The notes below the pieces were generated by a model. It did not search any database, had not been told where the DNA came from, and saw nothing but the letters and a program-made list of their open reading frames with translations. Shown piece after piece: positions 46,507 through 62,434 of a stretch of DNA of 64,000 nucleotides. Source of the stretch: Cellulomonas phragmiteti (GTDB lineage: Bacteria; Actinomycetota; Actinomycetes; Actinomycetales; Cellulomonadaceae); assembly GCF_016862775.1 (NCBI RefSeq), contig NZ_BONP01000001.1:345984-409983 (forward strand). The letters are read 5' to 3'. A program made the translations under genes and the position numbers. Every line of letters starts with the position of its first letter. Position 1 is the stretch's first letter.

Positions 46507-47343
46507 ATGACGTCTGCCGTCCTGCCACCGCACGACCTCGCCGCCGCGTGCGGCGCGGCGCTCGACGACCTGCGGGCGCGCACGCCTCTGGTGCAGTGCC
46601 TGACCAACGAGGTGACGACCAACCTCGTCGCCAACGCGCTGCTCGCGATCGGCGCGTCGCCCGCGATGGCGAGCGTCCCCGGGGAGGCCGAGGAGCTCGC
46701 CGGCGCGGCGGGCGCCGTCCTCGTCAACCTGGGGACGCCCGGTCCGGACCAGCGGTCGTGCGTCGGACCGACCGTCGCGGCCGCAGCCGGCGCCGGGGTG
46801 CCGTGGGTCCTCGACCCCGTCGCTGTCGGTGCGCTGTCGGTGCGCACGCGCATCGCCCGGCACCTGCTGACCGAGCGACCGGCGGTCGTGCGCGGCAACG
46901 CCAGCGAGGTCCGCGCGCTCGCGGGCTTCGCCTCCGCGGGCCGTGGTGTCGACGCGCTCGACGGTGTCGACGCGGCCGTGCCGGCGGCCGAGGCCCTCGC
47001 ATGGCTGACCGGTGGCGTGGTCGCCGTGTCCGGACCGGTCGACCTTGTGACGGACGGCACCACGGCCGTGCGCCTCGCGGTCGGTGACAGGCTGCTCACG
47101 GTCGTCACGGGCGCGGGCTGCGCGCTGGGCGGCCTCGTCGCGGCGTTCACCGCGGTCACGGCTCCGTTCACGGCGGCCGTGGCGGCCTCGACCGCTCTCG
47201 GCCTGGCCGCGGAGCGCGCGGCACCGCACGCCCGCGGGCCGGCGTCGTTCCAGGTGGCGCTCCTCGACGAGCTGTACCTCCTGACGGGCGACGACCTGGC
47301 CGCGCGCGTCGCCTCGGCGCAGCGGGTCGAGGTGCCGGCATGA
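46507..47343 (+). CDS. thiM: Hydroxyethylthiazole kinase
   Basis: ThiM phosphorylates salvaged hydroxyethylthiazole. The 278-residue ribokinase-like protein has [40 protein letters not shown] and the phosphate-binding [15 protein letters not shown], in which the cysteine is typical of ThiM. An in-frame ATG at 46498 is possible, but it overlaps the riboswitch ribosome site, so 46507 is preferred. Translation is coupled to thiE by a four-base overlap. Confidence 0.95.
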   Translation: MTSAVLPPHDLAAACGAALDDLRARTPLVQCLTNEVTTNLVANALLAIGASPAMASVPGEAEELAGAAGAVLVNLGTPGPDQRSCVGPTVAAAAGAGVPWVLDPVAVGALSVRTRIARHLLTERPAVVRGNASEVRALAGFASAGRGVDALDGVDAAVPAAEALAWLTGGVVAVSGPVDLVTDGTTAVRLAVGDRLLTVVTGAGCALGGLVAAFTAVTAPFTAAVAASTALGLAAERAAPHARGPASFQVALLDELYLLTGDDLAARVASAQRVEVPA

Positions 47344-48017
47344 GCGCGCCCGCGCTGCCGTCCGGCGTCTACCTCGTGCTCGACGCCGACGTGTGCCGGC
47401 ACGCCGGCCACCGTCCCGCGGACGTCGCCGGCGCGGCGGTGCGCGCCGGCGTCGGCACCGTCCAGGTGCGGGCCAAGCACGCCACCGCGCGTGACCTCGT
47501 CGCGCTGACGGTCGCCGTGGCCGACGCGCTGCGCCTCGTGGGGCCTGCGGTCCTGGTCGTCGACGACCGTGTCGACGTCGTGCTCGCGGCCCGGGCGCGG
47601 GGTGCGCACGTCGACGGCGTGCACGTGGGGCAGCGCGACCTGGAGGTGGCCGACGCCCGTGCGCTGCTCGGTGCCGGGTCCCTCGTCGGTGCGTCGGCCG
47701 CCGCGCCGGAGCACGTGCGTGCCGCGTCGGGCGCCGACTACCTCGGCAGCGGTCCCGTGCGGCTGACGGCGACCAAGCCGGAGGCGGGCCCGGCGATCGG
47801 GGTGGACGGCGCGGCGGCGGCGGTCCGGGCGGCCGCCGGCCGGCCCGTCGTCGCGATCGGCGGGCTCGACGCCGCGGACGCTCCGGCGCTGCGCGCCGGC
47901 GGCGTGCACGCGATGGCCGTGGTCGGCGCGGTGTGCGCCGCACCCGACCCCGGGGGTGCGGCGGCGCGCCTCGTCGCGGCGTGGGACCTCGCCGGCGTCG
48001 CGGCGGTGACGCGGTGA
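47340..48017 (+). CDS. thiE: Thiamine-phosphate synthase
   Basis: ThiE condenses HMP-pyrophosphate with thiazole phosphate to thiamine phosphate. The 225-residue barrel shows [40 protein letters not shown], the phosphate-binding [10 protein letters not shown] region and [12 protein letters not shown]. Overlaps thiM at its start (ATGA) and thiD at its end (GTGA). Confidence 0.95.
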   Translation: MSAPALPSGVYLVLDADVCRHAGHRPADVAGAAVRAGVGTVQVRAKHATARDLVALTVAVADALRLVGPAVLVVDDRVDVVLAARARGAHVDGVHVGQRDLEVADARALLGAGSLVGASAAAPEHVRAASGADYLGSGPVRLTATKPEAGPAIGVDGAAAAVRAAAGRPVVAIGGLDAADAPALRAGGVHAMAVVGAVCAAPDPGGAAARLVAAWDLAGVAAVTR

Positions 48018-49507
48018 ACGCCGCCGGCAGCCGGGTGCGGGTGCTGTCCGTCGCCGGCACCGACCCGACGGGCGGCGCGGGCGTCCAGGCCGACCTGAAG
48101 TCGTTCGCCGCGCACGGTGCCTACGGCATGGCCGTGGTCACGGCGCTCGTCGCGCAGAACACCCACGGCGTGCGGGCCGTGCACGTGCCGGACGTCGAGT
48201 TCCTGCGCGCCCAGCTCGAGGCCGTCAGCGACGACGTCACGGTCGACGCGGTCAAGATCGGCATGCTCGGCACGCGAACCGTCGCCGACGAGGTCGCGGC
48301 CTGGCTGACGCGGACGCGACCGCCCGTCGTGGTGCTGGACCCCGTCATGGTCGCGACGAGCGGGGACCGCCTGCTCGACGCCGACGCCGAGGACGCGGTG
48401 CGCCGGCTCGTCCGGCACGCGGACCTGGTGACGCCGAACCTCCCGGAGCTGGGCGTCCTGCTCGGTGAGCCGACGGCCACCACGTGGGCGCAGGCGCTGG
48501 CGCAGGCGCGCCGGCTCGCCACGGCGTCGCAGGTCACGGTGCTGCTCAAGGGCGGCCACCTGGCCGGCGACGCGAGCCCGGACGCGGTCGTCGACGCCAC
48601 CACCGTGACCGAGCTCGACGCGGTCCGCGTGAGCACGACGAGCACGCACGGCACGGGGTGCTCGCTCTCGGCGGCGGTCGCCGCGCTGCGCCCGCGGCGC
48701 CCCGACTGGGTGACGGCGGTCCGCGAGGCCAAGGAGTGGCTGACCGGCGCGATCGCGGCCGGGGAGGCGCTCGCCGTCGGGTCGGGCCGCGGGCCCGTCG
48801 ACCACCTCCACCACGCCCCGACGCTGGGAGCACGCCCGTTCTCGGCCGACGCCTGGGGCCGCGTCGTCGACCTGCGGGCCGCGTGCGACGACCTCCCGTT
48901 CGTCCGGGGCCTGGCCGACGGGACGCTGCCCGTCGAGGAGTTCGAGCAGTACCTCCACCAGGACGCCCTGTACCTCGCGCAGTACTCGCGCGTCCTCGCG
49001 CGGGCCAGCCAGCTGGCACCCGACGCCGCCGCGCAGGTCTTCTTCGCGCGGGGCGCGGCGCGCTGCCTCGAGGTGGAGTCCCTCCTGCACGCGGACCGGC
49101 TGGCCCGAGCGGGGACCCGCTGGTCCGGTCCCGCGAGCCCGGCGACGACCGCGTACGTCGACCACCTCCTCGCGGTGGCCGCGACGGGCTCCTACGCCGA
49201 GGTCGTCGCCGCCGTGCTGCCGTGCTACTGGCTGTACGCCGACATCGGTGCGCGCATCCTCGCCCGCGCCGGTGACCTGGCCGCGCACCCCTACGGGGAC
49301 TGGGTCGGCACGTACGGCGACCCGGAGTTCGCGGCTGCCGCAGCCCGGGCGTGCGAGCTCGCGGACGTCGCCGCCCGGGACGTGGGCGGCGCGGGACGCG
49401 CCCGCATGCTCGCGGCGTTCGTCACGTCGTGCGCGCACGAGGTCGCGTTCTTCGACCAGGTCCGGGTGCGGCCGCTCGCCACGCCCGTCGCCGTCCCGAC
49501 GGGGTGA
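48014..49507 (+). CDS. thiD-tenA: Bifunctional HMP(-P) kinase - TenA thiaminase II
   Basis: A 497-residue fusion. Residues 1-260 are ThiD, which phosphorylates HMP and [41 protein letters not shown] and [14 protein letters not shown]. Residues about 276-490 are TenA, which recovers HMP from degraded thiamine: [26 protein letters not shown], the [11 protein letters not shown] segment with the probable catalytic cysteine, and [11 protein letters not shown]. The two steps follow each other in salvage. ThiD-TenA fusions are known in actinobacteria and yeast. GTG start coupled to thiE. Confidence 0.93.
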   Translation: MNAAGSRVRVLSVAGTDPTGGAGVQADLKSFAAHGAYGMAVVTALVAQNTHGVRAVHVPDVEFLRAQLEAVSDDVTVDAVKIGMLGTRTVADEVAAWLTRTRPPVVVLDPVMVATSGDRLLDADAEDAVRRLVRHADLVTPNLPELGVLLGEPTATTWAQALAQARRLATASQVTVLLKGGHLAGDASPDAVVDATTVTELDAVRVSTTSTHGTGCSLSAAVAALRPRRPDWVTAVREAKEWLTGAIAAGEALAVGSGRGPVDHLHHAPTLGARPFSADAWGRVVDLRAACDDLPFVRGLADGTLPVEEFEQYLHQDALYLAQYSRVLARASQLAPDAAAQVFFARGAARCLEVESLLHADRLARAGTRWSGPASPATTAYVDHLLAVAATGSYAEVVAAVLPCYWLYADIGARILARAGDLAAHPYGDWVGTYGDPEFAAAAARACELADVAARDVGGAGRARMLAAFVTSCAHEVAFFDQVRVRPLATPVAVPTG

Positions 49508-49562
49508 CGCCCCACCGGCACGGGGTGACGCCGGTGCTGCGGTCCGTGGCAGGGTGGCCGTC

Positions 49563-50237
49563 GTGGACACCCGGTCGCCCCGTGCCGCGCCCCCCGGGCC
49601 GAGCCCGTCGCCCCGGTCGTGGCGCGACGTGCGCGCCGTCGTGTTCGACGTGGGGGAGACCCTGGTCGACGAGACGCGGCAGTGGACGCAGGTCGCGCAC
49701 GAGGTCGGCGTCACGCCGCTCGTCCTCATGGCGATGCTCGGTGTGGTGACCGAGCGTGCCGAGCCGCACCACCACGTCTGGCAGGCGCTCGGCACGGACC
49801 CGCCCCGGACGCCCGTGGACATCCTCCCGGAGGACCTGTACCCCGACGCGCTGCCGACTCTCGACGCCCTGCGGGCGGCGGGCTACGTCGTCGCCGTGGC
49901 CGGCAACCAGCCGGCACGGGCCGAGCACCAGCTGCGCGCCGCCGGCGTCGAGGTCGACCTGATGGCGACGTCCGCACGCTGGGGGGTCGCCAAGCCGTCA
50001 CCCGCGTTCTTCGCGCGCGTCGTCACGGACCTCGGCGTGCCGGCCCGCGACGTCCTGTACGTGGGGGACCGGATCGACAACGACGTCCTCCCGGCACGCG
50101 CAGCGGGCATGCGCACGGCGTTCGTGCGACGTGGCCCCTGGGGTCACGTGCACGCCCAGCGGCCCGACGCGGCGCTCGCGGACGTCCGCGTCGACTCGCT
50201 GCGGGAGCTGACGGCGCTGCTGCTCGGCGTGCGCTGA
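49563..50237 (+). CDS. HAD-family hydrolase
   Basis: A 224-residue haloacid dehalogenase-type phosphatase: motif I is VVFDVGETLVDE, where the second aspartate is replaced (DVGE rather than DxDG), motif II is near VAVAGNQP, motif III includes the lysine in WGVAKPSPAFF, and motif IV is VLYVGDRIDNDV. Substrate unknown. The first 18 residues are Pro/Arg-rich and may be untranslated if a later start is used. A weak -10 (CAGGGT, 49550-49555) lies seven bases before the GTG. Confidence 0.82.
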   Translation: MDTRSPRAAPPGPSPSPRSWRDVRAVVFDVGETLVDETRQWTQVAHEVGVTPLVLMAMLGVVTERAEPHHHVWQALGTDPPRTPVDILPEDLYPDALPTLDALRAAGYVVAVAGNQPARAEHQLRAAGVEVDLMATSARWGVAKPSPAFFARVVTDLGVPARDVLYVGDRIDNDVLPARAAGMRTAFVRRGPWGHVHAQRPDAALADVRVDSLRELTALLLGVR

Positions 50238-50263
50238 GGCCACCGCGCCCGGCCGGTGGTCAG
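50234..50263. terminator. Shared hairpin between the HAD gene and frnE-like gene
   Basis: CTGA-GG-CCACCG-N8-CGGTGG-TCAG forms a stem with a two-base bulge. The outer arms contain both stop codons of the convergent pair. Confidence 0.45.
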
Positions 50264-51012
50264 CAGGACTCGTCGCTGCAGGCGTCCGCGGCCGGCGCGG
50301 CGGTCAGCGGGTTCGCCTCGCGCCACCCGGCCTCGAGCAGCTGGGCGAACACCTCGGCAGGCTGGGCACCGGACACGGCGTACCTGCGGTCCACGACGAA
50401 GAACGGCACCCCCGTGACGCCGAGCGCCCGCGCGGTCGCGAGGTCCTCGCGCACGGCGTCGGCGGCCTCGTCACCGGCGAGCGCGGCGGCGACGCGGGTG
50501 TCGTCCCAGCCGTGCGCGGCGAACCCGGCCCGCGCGGCGAGGGTGACCAGCGCGCCGTCGGCACCCAGGTCGGCGCCCCGCTCGAAGTGCGCGGAGAACA
50601 GCGCCTCCATCGTCGTCTCGACGAGTGCGGGCCCGCCGGCCTCGCGGGCGAGGTGCAGCAGCCGGTGGGCGTCGAAGGTGTTGAACGCGAGGGTCCGCGC
50701 GAAGTCGTACTGCAGGCCGTCGCCGGCGGCCACCTCGGTGACGTGCGCGAACATCTGCTCGACGCGGTCGCGCGGCAGGCCCTTCATGGCGACGAGGGCG
50801 TCGACCTCGGGCCGCCCCGGACCGGTCGGGGTGTCGGGCGAGAGCTGGTACGAGCGCCACACGACGTCGACGTGGTCGCGGTGGACGAAGTCGCGCAGTG
50901 CGGCGGCAAACCGACGCTTGCCGATGTAGCACCAGGGGCACGCGACATCGGACCAGACCTCGACGGTGACGGTGCGTGGCGGGGCGGCGAAGGTGGGGGT
51001 GTCGAGGCTCAC
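50260..51012 (-). CDS. DsbA-family oxidoreductase (FrnE-like)
   Basis: A 250-residue thioredoxin-fold protein with the redox motif CPWC (C25-C28) in VEVWSDVACPWCYIGKRRF, a helical insert (about 70-170), and the cis-Pro segment GVTGVPFFVVD near 215. This is the FrnE/DsbA-like cytoplasmic group, since no signal peptide is present. Substrates are unknown. The extra C-terminal pair in DACSDESC could take part in redox chemistry. The GTG at 51012 overlaps the quinone oxidoreductase stop, so the two redox genes form an operon. Confidence 0.87.
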   Translation of the reverse strand: MSLDTPTFAAPPRTVTVEVWSDVACPWCYIGKRRFAAALRDFVHRDHVDVVWRSYQLSPDTPTGPGRPEVDALVAMKGLPRDRVEQMFAHVTEVAAGDGLQYDFARTLAFNTFDAHRLLHLAREAGGPALVETTMEALFSAHFERGADLGADGALVTLAARAGFAAHGWDDTRVAAALAGDEAADAVREDLATARALGVTGVPFFVVDRRYAVSGAQPAEVFAQLLEAGWREANPLTAAPAADACSDESC

Positions 51013-51992
51013 GGGAGCAGCAGGACCTTTCCGGTGGTGGTGCGCCCCTCGAGGGCGCGGTGGGCGTCGGCGGCGTCGGCCAGGGGGAACGTCGCACCGA
51101 CGTGGACGTCGAGGGTGCCCGCGGTCACGGCGCCGAACAGCTCGCCCGCGCGCCAGGTGAGCTCGTCGCGCGTCGCCACGTGGTCGGCGAGCGTGGGTCG
51201 GGTGACGTACAGGGAGCCGGCGGCGTTGAGGCGCTGCAGGTCGACCGGCGGCACCTGCCCGGACGACCCGCCGAACAGCACGAGCGTCCCGCGGCGCGCC
51301 AGCGACGCGAGGGACGCGTCGAACGTGTCCTTGCCGACGCCGTCGTACACGACGTCCACGCCGCGGCCGTCCGTCAGGTCGCGGACCAGCGCAGGCAGCT
51401 CGGACGTCAGGTCGCCGAGTTCCCGGTAGCGCACGACGTCGCTCGCGCCGGCCGCCCGCGCGAGGCGCTCCTTCGCGGGGGATCCGACCGTGGCGATGAC
51501 GCGTGCGCCCCGTGACACCGCGAGCTGGGTGAGCAGCAGCCCGACGCCGCCGGCGCCGGCGTGCAGCAGGACGTCGTGGCCCGCGGCGAGCGGGAACGTC
51601 GAGGCGACGAGGTAGTGCGCGGTCAGGCCCTGCAGGGGCAGCGCGGCGGCGGTGCCGTCCTCGACGCCGGACGGCACGGGCAGGACCGCCGACCCGGGGA
51701 CCGCGACGAGCTCGGCGTACGAGCCCGCCGCCGACGCCCACGCCACCCGGTCGCCGGGGGCGACCAGCGTCACGTCGTCGCCGACGGCGACCACCTCGCC
51801 CGCGCCCTCGGACCCCACGACGTGCGGGAACGGCATACGGTAGACCCCGCCGCGACGGTAGGTGTCGATGAAGTTGACGCCGGCCGCCGCGACGCGCACG
51901 AGCACCTCGTCGGGTGCCGGCACGGGGTCGGGCACGTCGGTGACCCGGAGGACCTCGGGCCCGCCGGCACGGGTCGCGATCACGGCACGCAC
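51009..51992 (-). CDS. Zinc-free quinone oxidoreductase (MDR family)
   Basis: The 327-residue medium-chain reductase has the N-terminal catalytic fold ([17 protein letters not shown] once GTG is read as Met, [24 protein letters not shown]) and a Rossmann domain with [15 protein letters not shown] near 150. The zinc-binding cysteine cluster of alcohol dehydrogenases is missing, as in NADPH:quinone reductases. The GTG at 51992 follows family length; an in-frame GTG at 52055 would add 21 atypical residues. Divergent from argC, with a near-palindrome (52024-52037) between. Confidence 0.86.
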   Translation of the reverse strand: MRAVIATRAGGPEVLRVTDVPDPVPAPDEVLVRVAAAGVNFIDTYRRGGVYRMPFPHVVGSEGAGEVVAVGDDVTLVAPGDRVAWASAAGSYAELVAVPGSAVLPVPSGVEDGTAAALPLQGLTAHYLVASTFPLAAGHDVLLHAGAGGVGLLLTQLAVSRGARVIATVGSPAKERLARAAGASDVVRYRELGDLTSELPALVRDLTDGRGVDVVYDGVGKDTFDASLASLARRGTLVLFGGSSGQVPPVDLQRLNAAGSLYVTRPTLADHVATRDELTWRAGELFGAVTAGTLDVHVGATFPLADAADAHRALEGRTTTGKVLLLP

Positions 51993-52038
51993 GCCTCCCG
52001 CAACCGTGCAGCGGGGTGGGCGTGTTCCCGCGAGAACG

Positions 52039-52075
52039 TTGGTATTTGTCTGCACCCGAATGTATGTTCATGCAC
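52039..52075 (+). promoter_or_regulatory. argC promoter with overlapping ARG box
   Basis: TTGGTA (52039-52044) and TATGTT (52063-52068), 18 bases apart, lie seven bases before the argC ATG (leaderless). ATGTATGTTCATGCAC (52060-52075) covers the -10 and is repeated exactly before argG. It resembles ArgR boxes, and argR is in the same operon, so repression by arginine is expected. Confidence 0.75.
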
Positions 52076-53140
52076 ATGACATTCACGGTGGCCGTGGCCG
52101 GCGCCAGCGGGTACGCCGGCGGGGAGATCCTGCGACTGCTGCTCGACCACCCGCAGGCCCGCATCGGGACGCTCACGGCGCACTCGAGCGCCGGGACGGC
52201 CCTGGGGGTGCACCACCCCCACCTGCGGGACCTGGCGGAGCGCGTGCTGGAGCCGACGACGGCGCAGGCGCTCGCGGGCCACGACGTCGTCGTGCTCGCC
52301 CTCCCGCACGGGGCCAGCGGCCGGGTCGCCGCCGAGCTCGAGGCGCTGGGGGAGGACCCCGTCGTCCTCGACCTCGGTGCCGACCACCGGCTCGTCGACG
52401 CGGCGGACTGGGAGGCCTACTACGGCAGCCCGCACGCCGGCACCTGGACGTACGGCCTGCCCGAGCTCGTGGTGGCCGAGACGCTCACCCGCCAGCGCGA
52501 CCGGCTCGCCGGGGCCCGGCGGATCGCTGTGCCGGGGTGCAACGTCACGGCCGTCACCCTCGGGCTGCAGCCCGGCGTCGCGGCCGGGCTGCTCGACACC
52601 ACCGACCTCGTGGCCGTGCTCGCCGTCGGCTACTCGGGCGCCGGCAAGGCGCTCAAGCCCCACCTGCTCGCGTCCGAGGCGGTCGGCTCGGCGGTGCCCT
52701 ACGCCGTCGGCGGGACGCACCGGCACGTCCCGGAGATGGCGCAGAACCTGCGCAGCGCGGGCGCCGAGGAGGTGCGCACGTCCTTCACCCCGGTGCTGGT
52801 CCCGATGTCCCGGGGGATCCTCGCGACCGCGACGGCTCGCCTCGCCCCCGGCGTCACCCTCGACGAGGACGCCCTGCGCGAGGTGTGGCGCTCCGCGTAC
52901 GCCGACGAGCCGTTCGTGCACGTCCTGCCCCCCGGGCAGTGGCCGACGAGCGCCTCGACGGCCGGCGCGAACACCGCGCTCGTCCAGGTCGCGTACGACG
53001 CGCGCGCCGGGCGGGTCGTGACCGTCACCGCCATCGACAACCTCGTCAAGGGCACCGCCGGCGGTGCCGTCCAGTCCCTCAACCTCGCGCTCGGGCTGCC
53101 GGAGACGCTCGGCCTGCCGCGGAACGGAGTCGCCCCGTGA
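52076..53140 (+). CDS. argC: N-acetyl-gamma-glutamyl-phosphate reductase
   Basis: ArgC reduces N-acetylglutamyl phosphate to the semialdehyde with NADPH. The 354-residue protein has [19 protein letters not shown] at the start, the catalytic cysteine C155 in [21 protein letters not shown], and [11 protein letters not shown]. In-frame ATGs at 52064 and 52070 also exist; 52076 is preferred from the -10 spacing. First gene of argCJBDFR. Confidence 0.96.
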   Translation: MTFTVAVAGASGYAGGEILRLLLDHPQARIGTLTAHSSAGTALGVHHPHLRDLAERVLEPTTAQALAGHDVVVLALPHGASGRVAAELEALGEDPVVLDLGADHRLVDAADWEAYYGSPHAGTWTYGLPELVVAETLTRQRDRLAGARRIAVPGCNVTAVTLGLQPGVAAGLLDTTDLVAVLAVGYSGAGKALKPHLLASEAVGSAVPYAVGGTHRHVPEMAQNLRSAGAEEVRTSFTPVLVPMSRGILATATARLAPGVTLDEDALREVWRSAYADEPFVHVLPPGQWPTSASTAGANTALVQVAYDARAGRVVTVTAIDNLVKGTAGGAVQSLNLALGLPETLGLPRNGVAP

Positions 53141-54363
53141 CCGACCACCTCGGACCTGCGCTCGCGGGGACGTCGCCCGGCACGTCGCCCGGTGTCACGG
53201 CCGCCGCGGGCTTCCGCGCGTCGGGCGTCACCGCCGGCCTCAAGGCGTCGGGCACGGCCGACCTGGCCCTCGTCGTCAACGACGGGCCGCTGCACGTCGG
53301 TGCGGCCGTGTTCACCACCAACAGGGTCGTCGGGGCGCCGGTGATCTGGTCGCGGCAGGTCGTCGCCGACGGCGTCGTGGCGGCCGTCGTCCTCAACTCG
53401 GGCGGCGCGAACGTCGGCACGGGTCCGCGCGGGTTCGCCGACGCCCACGCGACGGCGGAGAAGGTCGCCGCTGCGCTGGGCGTGTCCCCCGGGGACGTGG
53501 TCGTGTGCTCGACCGGGCTCATCGGCGTCCCGCTGGCCAGCGAGAAGCTGTTCGCGGGCATCGACCCCCTGGTCGCCGCCCTCGCTGACGGCGCCGGGCC
53601 GGACGCCGCGGCCGCGATCATGACGACGGACAGCGTCGCGAAGACCGCGCACGTGCGGGTCGAGACGCCCGACGGGTCGTTCGTCGTCGGCGGGATGGCC
53701 AAGGGCGCCGGCATGCTGGCGCCCGCCATGGCCACGATGCTGTCGGTCCTGACGACGGACGCCGTCGTGGACGCCACGACCGCGGACTCCGCGCTGCGGG
53801 CGGCGACGGGTGCCACGTTCGACCGCGTCGACTCCGACGGCTGCATGTCGACGTCCGACACGGTCACGCTGCTCGCCTCGGGGGCGAGCGGCGTGGCGCC
53901 CGCCACGGACGTGTTCGCCGACGCGGTGCTCCGGGTGTGCGCGTCGCTGGCGCGCCAGCTCGTCGCCGACGCGGAGGGTGCGTCGCACGACGTCGCGGTG
54001 CACGTGCGCGGAGCCACCACCGACGCGGCGGCCGTGGCCGTGGCGCGCGCGGTGACGCGGTCGAACCTGTTCAAGGCCGCGATGTTCGGCAACGACCCGA
54101 ACTGGGGGCGCATCATCGCGCAGGTCGGGACCGTCCCGGAGGAGGTCGCGCCGTTCGACCCGACCCTGCTGGACGTCGCGATCAACGGCGTGCAGATCTG
54201 CCGGCAGGGTGGCGCGCACGAGGACCCGGCGACGCTGGACCTCGCGGCGGCCCGCGAGATCCACGTCGAGATCGAGCTGCACGCGGGGGACGCGTCCGCG
54301 ACCGTGTGGACCAACGACCTCACCCACGACTACGTCCACGAGAACAGCGCGTACTCCACATGA
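53137..54363 (+). CDS. argJ: Bifunctional ornithine acetyltransferase/N-acetylglutamate synthase
   Basis: ArgJ recycles the acetyl group from N-acetylornithine to glutamate. The 408-residue precursor self-cleaves at T200 in [15 protein letters not shown] to give alpha and beta chains. [27 protein letters not shown] and the C-terminal ENSAYST are typical. The start GTG overlaps argC (GTGA). The presence of ArgJ means the cyclic acetyl pathway operates here. Confidence 0.96.
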   Translation: MTDHLGPALAGTSPGTSPGVTAAAGFRASGVTAGLKASGTADLALVVNDGPLHVGAAVFTTNRVVGAPVIWSRQVVADGVVAAVVLNSGGANVGTGPRGFADAHATAEKVAAALGVSPGDVVVCSTGLIGVPLASEKLFAGIDPLVAALADGAGPDAAAAIMTTDSVAKTAHVRVETPDGSFVVGGMAKGAGMLAPAMATMLSVLTTDAVVDATTADSALRAATGATFDRVDSDGCMSTSDTVTLLASGASGVAPATDVFADAVLRVCASLARQLVADAEGASHDVAVHVRGATTDAAAVAVARAVTRSNLFKAAMFGNDPNWGRIIAQVGTVPEEVAPFDPTLLDVAINGVQICRQGGAHEDPATLDLAAAREIHVEIELHAGDASATVWTNDLTHDYVHENSAYST

Positions 54364-55387
54364 GCGGAAGCGACGTGACCCCCACCGACGTGAGCACCAC
54401 CGACGTCCCCGACGACTTCGTCTTCGACACCCGTACCGACCTGCGGGCCGACCAGAAGGCCGAGGTGCTCGTCGAGGCGCTGCCCTGGCTGCAGCAGTTC
54501 GCCGGTGCGCTGGTCGTCGTCAAGTACGGCGGCAACGCGATGATCGACGAGACGCTCAAGCGGGCGTTCGCCCAGGACATGGTGTTCCTGCGGCAGGTGG
54601 GCCTGCGGCCGGTCGTGGTCCACGGCGGCGGGCCGCAGATCAACGCGATGCTCGACCGCCTCGACATCGCCAGCGAGTTCCGCGGCGGCCTGCGGGTGAC
54701 GACGCCCGAGGCGATGGACGTCGTGCGGATGGTGCTGACCGGGCAGGTGTCCCGCGAGCTCGTCGGGCTCCTCAACGCGCACGCGCCGCACGCCGTGGGG
54801 CTCTCGGGCGAGGACGCGGGCCTGTTCCAGGCGCGCCGCCGCACCGCGGTCGTGGACGGCCAGGAGGTCGACGTGGGACTCGTCGGCGACGTCGTCCAGG
54901 TCAACCCCGGAGCGGTGCTCGACCTCCTGGACGCCGGTCGGATCCCCGTCGTGTCGACGGTCGCGCCCGACATCGACGACCCCACCCAGGTGCTCAACGT
55001 CAACGCGGACACCGCGGCGGCGGCGCTCGCCGTGGCGCTCGGCGCGCGCAAGCTCATCGTCCTCACCGACGTCGAGGGCCTGTACACCGACTGGCCCGAC
55101 CGGACGTCGCTCGTCCGTCGGATCCGGGCGTCGGCGCTGGCGGAGCTGCTGCCGCGCCTCGACGCGGGGATGCGCCCCAAGATGGAGGCCTGCTGGCGGG
55201 CCGTCGAGGGCGGGGTGCCGCGCGCGCACGTCATCGACGGGCGAGCGACGCACTCGATCCTCGTCGAGGTGTTCACCTCCGAGGGCGTCGGCACGATGGT
55301 GCTGCCCGACGCGGACCCCGACGGGCACCCGTCGACCGTGCCGGTGCGCGCCGTGCGCCTGGCCACCGAGGACCAGGAGGCGACCCC

Positions 55388-55391
<4 letters not shown>
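54360..55391 (+). CDS. argB: Acetylglutamate kinase
   Basis: ArgB phosphorylates N-acetylglutamate. The 343-residue protein has a long N-terminal region including a helix (about 30-50, [17 protein letters not shown]) typical of arginine-sensitive hexameric enzymes, then [36 protein letters not shown] and LTDVEGLY. The helix suggests feedback inhibition by arginine. Overlaps argJ by ATGA. Confidence 0.96.
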
Positions 55392-58148
<2,757 letters not shown>

Positions 58149-58154
58149 GACGGG

Positions 58155-58192
58155 ATATGCATAGGTCCGCGTGAGCATGTATGTTCATGCAC
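58155..58192 (+). promoter_or_regulatory. argG promoter region with two ARG boxes
   Basis: A first box centres on ATGCAT (58157-58162), and a second, ATGTATGTTCATGCAC (58177-58192), is identical to that at argC. TATGTT (58180-58185) within it is the probable -10. The leader of about 28 nt carries AAGGAGAG before argG. Confidence 0.75.
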
Positions 58193-58220
58193 GCTGACCT
58201 CGAGAAGGAGAGAACCTGAC

Positions 58221-60871
<2,651 letters not shown>

Positions 60872-60875
60872 CCCG

Positions 60876-61586
60876 GTGGCACGCCGGCCGGGGGACCGTG
60901 CCGTCCCGCCGGGTCGCCCGCCCGGCGACGAGGCGGTCCGACCCGTCGGCCCCCACCTGCGCGAGGTCGACGGCGCGCAGGTGGTGGTCGAACGCGTGCA
61001 GGAGGCGGCCCCCCGCCTCGGCCGCGTGCGGCTCGTCTGCCTCGACGGACCTGCCGGGTCCGGCAAGACGACGACCGCGGGCCGCGTCGCGGAGCTGCTG
61101 CGGCGGCGTGGCGTCGGCGTGGCCGTGGTCCACCTCGACGACCTCTACGACGGGTGGACCGGGCTGGAGGGCTCGCTGTGGCCGCGGCTGTCGGCCCAGG
61201 TGCTCGAGCCGCTGCGCCGGGGCCGGCCCGGACGCTTCCAGCGGTACGACTGGGACGTCGCCGCGTTCGGGTCGTGGGTCGACGTCCCGGTCGTGCCGGT
61301 GCTCGTCCTCGAGGGGTGCGGCTCGGCGCGCCGCGAGGCCGACGCGCTGAGCTCGCTGCAGGTCTGGGTCGAGGCGCCCGACGACGTCCGGCTCGCGCGC
61401 GGCCTGGCCCGCGACGGCGCCGGCGCCCGCGACCACTGGGCGCGGTGGATGACCGACGAGCGCGAGCACTTCGCACGCGAGGGGACGCGTGATCGCGCCC
61501 ACCTGCGGCTCGACGAGCACGGTCACCTCCTCGCGGTGGCGTCGGCGGCGGACCGGGTGACCGGTCGACCGCCCGGTTTGGCATGA
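60876..61586 (+). CDS. P-loop kinase, uridine kinase-like
   Basis: The 236-residue protein has a Walker A loop GPAGSGKTT (58-66), a VHLDDLYDGW segment matching the substrate-binding aspartates of uridine/phosphoribulokinase-type enzymes, and a VLEGCGSAR segment. The substrate is uncertain. The first 35 residues are Pro/Arg/Gly-rich. GTG at 60876 avoids overlap with argH; an in-frame GTG at 60834 would overlap it by 38 bases. Confidence 0.8.
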   Translation: MARRPGDRAVPPGRPPGDEAVRPVGPHLREVDGAQVVVERVQEAAPRLGRVRLVCLDGPAGSGKTTTAGRVAELLRRRGVGVAVVHLDDLYDGWTGLEGSLWPRLSAQVLEPLRRGRPGRFQRYDWDVAAFGSWVDVPVVPVLVLEGCGSARREADALSSLQVWVEAPDDVRLARGLARDGAGARDHWARWMTDEREHFAREGTRDRAHLRLDEHGHLLAVASAADRVTGRPPGLA

Positions 61587-61593
61587 TGGCCCG

Positions 61594-62322
61594 GTGCCTG
61601 CCTCGGACCTCCCGACGGGCCGGTCGGACGACGGCGTCGTCCCCGGCCTCGGCGCGGTGCCTGCACGCACCTGGTACGCCCGCTCCGCGCTCGCCGTCGC
61701 GCGCGACCTGCTGGGCGCGTTCGTCACCTCGCGCAGCGACGAGGGCGAGGTGACGGTCCGGCTGACCGAGGTCGAGGCCTACGGCGGCGGCGACGACCCC
61801 GGGTCCCACGCCTTCCGCGGACGCACAGGTCGCAACGCGGCGATGTTCGCCGAGCCCGGTCGTCTCTACGTCTACCGGCACCTCGGCCTGCACCACTGCG
61901 TCAACGTGGTGACGGAGCCGGCCGGGCGAGCGGCGGCCGTGCTGCTGCGCGCGGGCGAGGTCGTCGAGGGCGCGGACCTGGCCTGGGAGCGCCGGGCCCG
62001 CGCGGGTGCCGTCGACAGCGCGCGCCAGCTGGCGCGTGGTCCTGCGCGGCTCGCCGTCTGCCTGGGCCTGGACCTCGAGGCGAACGGCGCCGACCTCACG
62101 GAGCGCGACGGTCGCGTGGTCCTGCGCCGCCGGGACAGCCGGACGGTGCAGCCGCCGGTCGCCTCCGGCCCGCGCGTGGGCGTGTCCGGCGCGGGAGGCG
62201 ACGGGTCGCTGCACCCGTGGCGCCTGTGGCTGACGCAGGAGCGGACGGTGTCCGCCTACCGGCCCGCGTATCGGTCGCCGACGTCGGCAGACGCCCCGCG
62301 CGGGGCGACGACGTCGGCCTGA
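61594..62322 (+). CDS. 3-methyladenine DNA glycosylase (AAG/MPG family)
   Basis: A 242-residue base-excision enzyme removing alkylated purines. It has LTEVEAYGG with the catalytic-type glutamate, [34 protein letters not shown] and [13 protein letters not shown]. The C-terminal 30 residues look disordered. CATGAT (61582-61587) six bases before the GTG is a likely leaderless -10. It follows the kinase gene by seven bases. Confidence 0.92.
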   Translation: MPASDLPTGRSDDGVVPGLGAVPARTWYARSALAVARDLLGAFVTSRSDEGEVTVRLTEVEAYGGGDDPGSHAFRGRTGRNAAMFAEPGRLYVYRHLGLHHCVNVVTEPAGRAAAVLLRAGEVVEGADLAWERRARAGAVDSARQLARGPARLAVCLGLDLEANGADLTERDGRVVLRRRDSRTVQPPVASGPRVGVSGAGGDGSLHPWRLWLTQERTVSAYRPAYRSPTSADAPRGATTSA

Positions 62323-62434
62323 CCGAGGTCCCGCGCGTGACCTGCGTGGCCGCACGAGCACGCGTGCCGCACGACATCCACCCGCCGTGCCGTCCGGATC
62401 GCGGACGTGCCGGCACCCGAACCGGGAGACGCCC

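Noticed and set aside
52024..52037. LexA (SOS) box near argC
   Set aside because: Actinobacterial SOS boxes run GAAC-N4-GTTC; here the arms are in the opposite order.
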